The translations under genes were made by a program, and so were the position numbers. A DNA stretch of 5,512 nucleotides from Chloroflexota bacterium (lineage in GTDB: Bacteria; Chloroflexota; Anaerolineae; Aggregatilineales; UBA2796): positions 1-5,512 of the forward strand of contig RFIM01000338.1 in assembly GCA_003695215.1 (NCBI GenBank). Reading direction: 5' to 3'. Every line of letters begins with the position of its first letter. Position 1 is the stretch's first letter. A model generated the notes under the pieces. That model worked only from the letters and a program-made list of their open reading frames with translations, was not told the DNA's origin and made no database searches. Of the stretch, positions 1 through 4,586 are shown piece after piece.

Positions 1-30
1 ACCTTGTGCCAATCCTTCAATAGATAAGCG

Positions 31-861
31 ATGCGCCGTCTATTGCTCTTGCTCTTGGCAAGCTCCATGCTGAGCGCTTGCACGCTGCTGCCAACGCCGA
101 CTGCGACCAATACGCCGCGCCCGACGCGCACGCCAGTGGTGATCGGCACGATCATCGTCACAGCAGCGCCAGCAGTGACCTTGCCGCCAACCTGGACGCC
201 TTCGGCCACGCTGACGCCGCTGCCGACCGCTACGCGCTTGCCAAGCAGCACGCCCGTGCCGACGCGCACGCCAATCCCGCCTAATACGCCCGCCGGCGGG
301 CAGATCGGCATCGTGACCACGGCAGGCTTGCTGACGGTCGCTGTGGACTTGGCTGAGCTGAATGCGGCCTTGCGCGCCGAGCGCAATACATTTTATTTCT
401 CGGCTGATTTCAACGGCGCGCCGAGTGCAACGCTTGATGGTCGGCTGCTGATCATCTCCGCCAATTTGAACGACTTCACCACACGCGGCCTGCCTGCCAC
501 TTTCCGCTTGCAAGCGCGCGCCGTTGGTGGCGAGCTGGCAGTGGAAGTTCTCGGCTTCGAGTCGGCGACGCAGGTGCGCGTGCCGCCTAATCAGGTCAGC
601 CTGACGCGCGAGCTAGTGCGCCGTGCGCTGCGCGAGCGCGCCGTGCCTGAGGCGATCCGTAAAGTGGCGCCGTTCATGGTCGAGTTTAGGGCCCTCGATG
701 TGCAAACGCAGCCCGATCGGCTTCTGGTGACTGTGCGCATCAAGCAAGCCACGCCAACGCCGACTGAGCCGCCAACTGCCACGCCGATCCTCGCCATCAC
801 ATCGACTGTGCCGCTGACGCGCACGCCCTTGCCAACTACCACGCTGCGCAGCGCGCCATAA
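31..861 (+). CDS. Secreted Thr/Pro-rich lipoprotein of unknown function
   Basis: The 276-residue product begins with two arginines, a leucine-rich hydrophobic stretch and the lipobox LSAC (residues 14-17), so it should be lipidated at Cys17 and anchored on the outer face of the cytoplasmic membrane. Residues 18-88 form a low-complexity Thr/Pro linker, typical of exported Chloroflexota proteins. Residues 89-240 look like a folded domain: alternating hydrophobic strands (GRLLIISANL around 137-146, ELAVEVLGF around 168-176, RLLVTVRIK around 230-238) and an Arg-rich helix near 191-212. A second Thr/Pro tail (241-276) follows, which is unusual because such linkers normally join an anchor to a domain rather than end a protein. 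The strand pattern vaguely recalls LmeA/DUF2993-type lipid-binding proteins, but I cannot establish that. No clear Shine-Dalgarno precedes the ATG; it is chosen because the signal peptide starts directly there. It converges on glmS with no evident functional link. Confidence 0.85.
   Translation: MRRLLLLLLASSMLSACTLLPTPTATNTPRPTRTPVVIGTIIVTAAPAVTLPPTWTPSATLTPLPTATRLPSSTPVPTRTPIPPNTPAGGQIGIVTTAGLLTVAVDLAELNAALRAERNTFYFSADFNGAPSATLDGRLLIISANLNDFTTRGLPATFRLQARAVGGELAVEVLGFESATQVRVPPNQVSLTRELVRRALRERAVPEAIRKVAPFMVEFRALDVQTQPDRLLVTVRIKQATPTPTEPPTATPILAITSTVPLTRTPLPTTTLRSAP
67..300 (+). repeat. Low-complexity Thr/Pro-coding tract with short direct repeats
   Basis: This part of the lipoprotein gene is a degenerate run of ACG, CCG and GCC codons for Thr, Pro and Ala. 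A 15-base exact repeat, CCGACGCGCACGCCA, occurs at 121-135 and 259-273, and a shortened relative lies at 815-828 in the second Thr/Pro tail. A 13-base repeat, CCAACGCCGACTG, links 91-103 with 754-766. The spacing is irregular and the repeats stay in frame, so they are best explained by coding for a disordered linker, perhaps enlarged by slippage or recombination, not as an independent element. Confidence 0.6.
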
Positions 862-894
862 CACATAGGACGGCTGTGAAGCCGTCCTATGTGT
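861..894. terminator. Perfect 15-bp hairpin between convergent genes, probable bidirectional terminator
   Basis: The arms 861-875 (ACACATAGGACGGCT) and 880-894 (AGCCGTCCTATGTGT) are exact reverse complements around the loop GTGA (876-879), which on the plus-strand RNA is a GNRA-type tetraloop. The stem starts on the last base of the lipoprotein stop codon and ends five bases before the glmS stop codon, so it fills the gap between two converging genes. This position suits a shared bidirectional terminator or 3'-end stabiliser. Neither side has the T-run expected of a classical intrinsic terminator, so the mechanism is uncertain. Confidence 0.65.
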
Positions 895-899
895 GGCTG

Positions 900-2741
900 T
901 CACTCAACCGTGACCGATTTTGCCAAGTTGCGCGGCTGATCCACGTCCGCGCCGCGCTCAACAGCCACGTAATAAGCCAGGAGTTGCAGCGGAATGACTG
1001 TGACCACAGGCGAGAGCAATGGCGGCAGCTTCGGCACATAGAGCACATGATCGGCTTTGCTTTGGATGAAGGTATCGCCTTCAGTGGCTACGGCAATCAC
1101 GATTCCGCGCCGCGCTTTGGCTTGTTCGATTTGGCTGATCATCTTCTCGTAGACGCTATCCTGAATGGCAATGGCGAGGACGGGCATTTTCTCGTCGATC
1201 AGGGCGATTGGGCCGTGTTTCATCTCGCCTGCAGGGTAGCCTTCAGCGTGGATGTAGCTGATCTCTTTGAGCTTCAGGGCGCCTTCTAAAGCGATGGGAT
1301 AGTTGATGCCGCGCCCTAAATACAGGAAATTCTGATAGTCGCGCAGCTTTTTGGCGAGCGCCTCAACTTCAGCGGCGCGATCCAACACGTGGCCGACCAA
1401 ATCAGGCAAGCGCGCGATATCCTGCGCATGTTGGCGCGCTTGCTCGGCGCTGAGCGTGCCGCGCAGCTGACCTAGGTAAAGCGCGAGCAAGTATTGGTCG
1501 ACCAGGCTAGCAGTGAAGGCCTTGGTCGAGGCGACGCCAATCTCAGGGCCTGCTTGCATAGTGATATAGCCATCGGCGATGCGCATTGCCTGCGAGCCGA
1601 TCACGTTCACAATGCTCCACAGCCGTGCGCCTTTCTCACGCGCTTCTTCCATTGCTGCGAGCGTATCTACCGTCTCGCCGGACTGCGTGATCGCCAGCAC
1701 AGCGCAATCGCCGTCCAGGATTGGATCGCGGTAGCGATACTCGCTGCCGTAGTCCACTTCCACAGGGATGCGCGCTAGCGCTTCCAGCATGAACTTTCCG
1801 ACCAGGCCTGCGTAGGCGCTGGTGCCACAAGCGACAGTCACAATGCGCTTCAAGCGGCGCGCCTCATCAGCGCTGAGCGGTAGGTCGCTCAAGGTGACGC
1901 GCCCATCTTCAAAGGAGATGCGCCCGCGGATAGTATCAGTCAGGCTGCGCCCTTGCTCAAAAATCTCCTTCTGCATGAAGTGGCGGTACTCGCCGCGCGC
2001 CGCACTGACGGGATCCCAAGCGATTTGATGGATCGCGGCGTCCACAGGCTCGCCACTGAGCGTTTGGACGCTGTAGCCGTTTGCAGTCACGGTCGCTAGT
2101 TGTCGGCTCTCAAGGAAGACCAATTGGCGCGTGTATTCCAAGATAGCAGGGATATCTGAGGCGATGTACATCTCGCCCTGCCCGATGCCAAGCGCCACGC
2201 CGCCTGCATTGCCGATGCGAACAGCTACCAGCCGATCAGGGTAGCGCGCGCTCATGACCACGATGGCGTGCGCGCCGCGCAATTGCAAACAAGCGCGGCG
2301 TGTGGCTTCAGTCAAGTCGTGGCCTTGCGCCACTAGCTGGGCGATCAAATGGACGATCACTTCGGTATCAGTTTCTGATTCGAAGCGAACGCCTTGCGCT
2401 CTGAGCAGCTCGCGTAGCTCCAGGTAGTTCTCGACGATGCCATTGTGGACGACCACGAACTGTCCGTCATTGCTGAGGTGTGGATGCGCGTTGCGCTCGC
2501 TCGGTTGCCCGTGGGTTGCCCAGCGCGTGTGGCCGATGCCTATGGCGCCGCTGATCGGCTCGTCGGCGAGCCGCCGCTCTAGATTTTCCAGCTTACCGAC
2601 GTCACGCCGCCGCTCAATCGCGCCGTTATTCAGCACGGCAATGCCTGCCGAGTCGTAGCCGCGATATTCAAGCCGCTTCAAGCCGTTCAAGACAATGGGC
2701 GTAGCGTTTTTTTGCCCAACGTAGCCGACGATTCCGCACAT
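900..2741 (-). CDS. glmS: Glutamine--fructose-6-phosphate aminotransferase (isomerizing), glucosamine-6-phosphate synthase
   Basis: GlmS is a cytoplasmic enzyme that converts fructose-6-phosphate and glutamine to glucosamine-6-phosphate and glutamate, the entry step to UDP-GlcNAc and cell-wall synthesis. The 613-residue length is close to the 609 of the E. coli enzyme. The N-terminal class II glutamine amidotransferase domain (about 2-220) starts MCGIVGY, exposing the nucleophile Cys2 after Met removal, and keeps RWATHG (73-78), the HNGIVENY segment (99-106) and SETDTE (122-127). Two SIS sugar-isomerase domains follow (about 290-425 and 460-595), with TQSGET (352-357) and STKAF (405-409). Glu493 in LKEISYIHAE, His509 in MKHGP and Lys608 in the NLAKSVTVE tail match E. 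coli Glu488, His504 and Lys603. All key residues are present, so the gene looks intact. It is transcribed alone, divergent from the stress-protein gene. Confidence 0.98.
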   Translation of the reverse strand: MCGIVGYVGQKNATPIVLNGLKRLEYRGYDSAGIAVLNNGAIERRRDVGKLENLERRLADEPISGAIGIGHTRWATHGQPSERNAHPHLSNDGQFVVVHNGIVENYLELRELLRAQGVRFESETDTEVIVHLIAQLVAQGHDLTEATRRACLQLRGAHAIVVMSARYPDRLVAVRIGNAGGVALGIGQGEMYIASDIPAILEYTRQLVFLESRQLATVTANGYSVQTLSGEPVDAAIHQIAWDPVSAARGEYRHFMQKEIFEQGRSLTDTIRGRISFEDGRVTLSDLPLSADEARRLKRIVTVACGTSAYAGLVGKFMLEALARIPVEVDYGSEYRYRDPILDGDCAVLAITQSGETVDTLAAMEEAREKGARLWSIVNVIGSQAMRIADGYITMQAGPEIGVASTKAFTASLVDQYLLALYLGQLRGTLSAEQARQHAQDIARLPDLVGHVLDRAAEVEALAKKLRDYQNFLYLGRGINYPIALEGALKLKEISYIHAEGYPAGEMKHGPIALIDEKMPVLAIAIQDSVYEKMISQIEQAKARRGIVIAVATEGDTFIQSKADHVLYVPKLPPLLSPVVTVIPLQLLAYYVAVERGADVDQPRNLAKSVTVE

Positions 2742-2746
2742 ACAGG

Positions 2747-2754
2747 CTCCTTCT
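2747..2754 (-). promoter_or_regulatory. Shine-Dalgarno site of glmS
   Basis: On the minus strand AGAAGGAG lies five bases upstream of the ATG at 2741. It is the strongest ribosome-binding site in the window and fixes the glmS start, which is also fixed by the obligatory MCGIVG N-terminus. It lies immediately 3' of the leader hairpin, outside the stem. Confidence 0.8.
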
Positions 2755-2806
2755 GAAGCGCTCGGCCAAAATTTGCAGGCTGGCTCACTGGCTGCCGAGC
2801 GCCTTC
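2755..2806 (-). promoter_or_regulatory. Imperfect long hairpin in the glmS leader
   Basis: Read as glmS mRNA, the arm GAAGGCGCTCGGC (complement of 2794-2806) pairs with GCCGAGCGCTTC (complement of 2755-2766). This gives 12 base pairs with one bulged base and a 27-base loop. The 3' arm touches the Shine-Dalgarno. No U-run follows, so it is not an intrinsic terminator. The loop also contains a plus-strand tandem hexamer, CTGGCT-CA-CTGGCT (2780-2793). It could tune translation or mRNA stability of glmS, or be a protein-binding site; the sequence does not say which. It does not look like a glmS ribozyme. Confidence 0.45.
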
Positions 2807-2809
2807 ATG

Positions 2810-2840
2810 TATATACCACACTTTGCTATGAAACGATCAA
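2810..2840 (-). promoter_or_regulatory. Candidate glmS promoter
   Basis: On the minus strand a TTGATC box (complement of 2835-2840) is followed by TATATA (complement of 2810-2815). The 19-base spacer is longer than ideal. The predicted start near 2803 would fall inside the 5' arm of the leader hairpin, so the mRNA would begin with or just within that stem. The -10 is convincing; the -35 assignment is weak. Confidence 0.4.
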
Positions 2841-2843
2841 AGC

Positions 2844-2870
2844 GTGCCGAAAAAGCGCGCTTTATGGCAC
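2844..2870. promoter_or_regulatory. Nested palindrome between divergent promoters, possible operator
   Basis: A perfect 12-base palindrome AAAGCGCGCTTT (2852-2863) is flanked by an outer inverted pair, GTGCC at 2844-2848 and GGCAC at 2866-2870, offset by one base. It lies about 40 bases upstream of the predicted stress-protein transcription start and just upstream of the glmS -35 box. A dimeric regulator bound here could affect either gene. This is inference from symmetry and position only. Confidence 0.35.
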
Positions 2871-2884
2871 AAAACGCCGATCAA

Positions 2885-2893
2885 TGTTATGAT
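2885..2893 (+). promoter_or_regulatory. Candidate extended -10 promoter of the stress-protein gene
   Basis: TGTTATGAT contains the -10 hexamer TATGAT (2888-2893) preceded by the TGn extension, which lowers the need for a -35 box; none is obvious at the right distance. Transcription would begin near 2900 and give a leader of about 30 bases. This supports the ATG at 2931 and argues against the in-frame GTG at 2844, which would lie upstream of the transcript. Confidence 0.45.
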
Positions 2894-2914
2894 CAGCGCT
2901 ATTCAGGCACATCG

Positions 2915-2920
2915 AAAAGG
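2915..2920 (+). promoter_or_regulatory. Shine-Dalgarno site deciding the stress-protein start
   Basis: AAAAGG ends ten bases before the ATG at 2931. It is the only purine-rich ribosome-binding candidate near any in-frame start of this gene, and so supports the 164-residue reading. Confidence 0.5.
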
Positions 2921-2930
2921 ATTTTTAGGC

Positions 2931-3425
2931 ATGGGTTATGATAGAGTGCTAGTGACCTTAGACGGCTCAAAATTCGCCGAGATCGCCCTTGAGCATGCCA
3001 TTAAAGTGGCCAATGCAGGCGCTAACATTCATATCCTCTCAGTCATGGCGCAGGATGCCATCAGCGAGATTGCCTCGATGGTCAGCGCTGTGGCACAGCC
3101 GCCCGCTTCAGAAGATCAAGATTGGCCTCCGATCGCGCGCTCAGATGATCCACGCGCGGCGCACGCCCGTGAGGCTTACTTGCGCCGCGTCAGCGATTGG
3201 CTCGCCCAAGCGGGCTACGACGTGACCATTGAAGTGCGCCCTGGCAGTGTCATTGAGACCATCCTCAGCGTGGCGCAGGATGGCTTCGAGGTGGTCGTCA
3301 TGGCGACGCACGGACGGACTGGCCTGGCGCGCGTGGCGCTAGGCAGCGTTGCAGAAGGCGTGCTGCACCGTTCGCCTTGCCCTGTCCTGATCATCCCTGC
3401 TCGCAAAACTGCACACGACGCTTAA
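2931..3425 (+). CDS. Universal stress protein, UspA family
   Basis: This is a single-domain, 164-residue cytoplasmic UspA-type protein. Such proteins form dimers, often bind ATP, and help cells cope with starvation or other stress. It starts MGYDRVLVTLDGS, with the family's first beta strand and the nucleotide-contacting Asp11. The C-terminal part carries MATHGRTGLARVALGS (124-139), followed by CPVLII (150-155). Compared with the ATP-binding signature G-2x-G-9x-G-S/T, the first glycine is Ala125, while Gly128, Gly138 and Ser139 are kept; this substitution is common in the family, so ATP binding remains likely. A hydrophilic insertion rich in Pro and acidic residues (about 55-75) sits between strand 2 and the next helix. 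The frame stays open upstream to a GTG at 2844, but those 29 residues precede the conserved fold and the likely promoter. It is divergent from glmS and appears monocistronic. Confidence 0.93.
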   Translation: MGYDRVLVTLDGSKFAEIALEHAIKVANAGANIHILSVMAQDAISEIASMVSAVAQPPASEDQDWPPIARSDDPRAAHAREAYLRRVSDWLAQAGYDVTIEVRPGSVIETILSVAQDGFEVVVMATHGRTGLARVALGSVAEGVLHRSPCPVLIIPARKTAHDA

Positions 3426-3429
3426 GTTG

Positions 3430-3447
3430 TCAGGGCGCCTGATTTTT
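3430..3447 (+). terminator. Small intrinsic terminator after the stress-protein gene
   Basis: TCAGG (3430-3434) and CCTGA (3438-3442) form a five-pair stem around GCG, followed directly by TTTTT (3443-3447). It lies four bases after the stop codon. The stem is short for an efficient terminator, but its placement and T-run are right. The T-run overlaps the -35 box of the next promoter. Confidence 0.45.
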
Positions 3448-3473
3448 GAAATACGCTTTGTGTGGAGTACAAT
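3446..3473 (+). promoter_or_regulatory. Sigma-70-type promoter of the two-gene operon
   Basis: A TTGAAA box (3446-3451) and a TACAAT box (3468-3473) are separated by 16 bases, each differing from consensus at one position. This is the best promoter match in the window. Transcription would begin near 3480, which excludes the in-frame GTG at 3462 as start of the downstream gene and favours the ATG at 3513 or 3519. Confidence 0.6.
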
Positions 3474-3512
3474 GCAGCACAGTTGGCAGGTCATTCAACA
3501 ATCAAATTAGCT

Positions 3513-4583
3513 ATGTTTATGTCTCAAGAAGAACTCATTGCGCAGGCTGAACACTTGCGCCAAGCCTACAATCAACGTCGGAATCTCATCTCAGGAATAC
3601 TCAAGGATATCAGAGGAAGCTATCAAGCTCAGCGCAGAGAGCAGGATCGTTACGCTCGACTCAAGGCGAACTATTCGCAATATCTCGAGATTTTCCCTGA
3701 TGAACAACCGCTCGAAGTGGCTATGGTGCCCGATCCGCCGCAAGCTACTTGGTTGATCCTTGAAGCGCCGCGCGCTCGCCTGAGTACTAACCTCAAGGCA
3801 CTGGATCGCGTGGCGAGCGCTCTAAAAACGCTCAACGATAGCTTGCGCACTAAGCCAACTGATGTAGTGAAGCTGGCCAAGGCGCATGAGATGCTACAGA
3901 AGCTTCAGAGCAGCTTCCCCGATCTATCCATGTTGGCAGAACAATGCGCGAGCCTGCTGGAGCAGGCCTATGAAGACCTGAGCGTCACGTTTGGCGGCAC
4001 CCTACGTGATGCCTTTGCGGCTGAAGGCTTGGCTGTTGAAGGCCGACCGCCTAAGCTGGACGTGGGGCGCTTCTGCATCGACCTCAACTTTGCCAAGCGC
4101 CAGGCAAGAATTCTCTACGGTAAAGAGCCCGTTGGCAAGCCGCTCAAGCTAAGTGTCGAGGGCATTTTGAGAGCCTATCGGGCTGCGCACAAAGCCATCA
4201 TGGGGCGCCAAGTTGATGGGCAAAAATGGCTCCAGCGGCTTTATGAGGCTTGGCAAGTTGTGAACTTTCGCAATGGGCGCAGAGCTCAGGATGCCAATCT
4301 GGTCGCCTGCTATATCGAGCTAGCCTTGCACAGCCAAGAGCCTGCCTTCTTGAACAAAGAGCCACGCAAAAGCCTGTTCAAGGAGTATAGCCGTGCCCAA
4401 TTTGCCTATGACGCTGATCGCTTCATCAACCGTGAGCAACTGAAGTATGGCAAGCTCAAGCCGTTCATGCGGTCATCCTCGCGCCAACAAACGGAATCTT
4501 CCGAACGCTCTATATGGATCGTCACTGGTGACAAACCTAGCGTAGGTTCTTACGTAAGCACGCTTAGCTTTAAGGAAGAGTAA
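3513..4583 (+). CDS. Hypothetical alpha-helical protein, partner of the P-loop ATPase
   Basis: I do not recognise this 356-residue protein. It has no signal peptide or membrane segment, so it is probably cytoplasmic. Residues 4-60 are strongly charged and helical (EELIAQAEHLRQAYNQRRN onward) and could form a coiled coil; a second helical stretch runs from about 85 to 155. After a GG turn at 161-162, residues 178-206 look like a beta segment (GRPPKLDVGRFCIDLNF, then RQARILYGKEPVG), the most domain-like part. Another helical region spans about 212-320, and a short hydrophobic strand (SIWIVTG) lies near the C-terminus. No nuclease, helicase or methylase motif is visible. The start is uncertain: ATG 3513 and ATG 3519 (MSQEEL) are both plausible, neither has a clear Shine-Dalgarno, and the in-frame GTG at 3462 precedes the predicted transcript. 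It ends three bases before the ATPase gene, so the two are almost surely cotranscribed and may form a complex. Confidence 0.85.
   Translation: MFMSQEELIAQAEHLRQAYNQRRNLISGILKDIRGSYQAQRREQDRYARLKANYSQYLEIFPDEQPLEVAMVPDPPQATWLILEAPRARLSTNLKALDRVASALKTLNDSLRTKPTDVVKLAKAHEMLQKLQSSFPDLSMLAEQCASLLEQAYEDLSVTFGGTLRDAFAAEGLAVEGRPPKLDVGRFCIDLNFAKRQARILYGKEPVGKPLKLSVEGILRAYRAAHKAIMGRQVDGQKWLQRLYEAWQVVNFRNGRRAQDANLVACYIELALHSQEPAFLNKEPRKSLFKEYSRAQFAYDADRFINREQLKYGKLKPFMRSSSRQQTESSERSIWIVTGDKPSVGSYVSTLSFKEE
4572..4576 (+). promoter_or_regulatory. Shine-Dalgarno of the ATPase gene, inside the upstream gene
   Basis: AAGGA lies ten bases before the ATG at 4587 and within the last codons of the preceding gene. 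Together with the three-base gap this indicates translational coupling of the pair. Confidence 0.6.
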
Positions 4584-4586
4584 ATT

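Noticed and set aside
1..30. End of an upstream gene
   Set aside because: Plus-strand stops occur at 21-23 and 25-27 in two frames, but the stretch is too short to tell whether either ends a real gene.
67..300. Possible CRISPR-like or satellite repeat array
   Set aside because: The repeats are short, irregularly spaced and in frame with a Thr/Pro linker; there are no uniform repeats with unique spacers.
40..513. Long open frame on the minus strand inside the lipoprotein gene
   Set aside because: It is rich in Arg, Ala and Gln, a pattern produced by the complement of the Thr/Pro/Ala codon repeats; the plus-strand reading has a signal peptide, lipobox and plausible fold.
876..1289. Plus-strand open frame of 137 codons starting in the hairpin
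   Set aside because: It lies antisense to the conserved 3' part of glmS, starts inside the terminator-like stem and has no recognisable protein features.
2865..2886. Sigma-54 promoter suggested by TGGCAC
   Set aside because: No TTGC-type -12 element follows at the required spacing; TGGCAC is better explained as part of the palindrome.
2742..2930. A glmS ribozyme upstream of glmS
   Set aside because: The leader is short and lacks the ribozyme core landmarks I know, such as the AGCGCC cleavage-site segment followed by the conserved pseudoknot; only a simple hairpin is seen.
2844..2930. N-terminal extension of the stress protein from the GTG at 2844
   Set aside because: The family's fold begins at MGYDRVLV, a Shine-Dalgarno precedes 2931, and the likely promoter lies within the extension.
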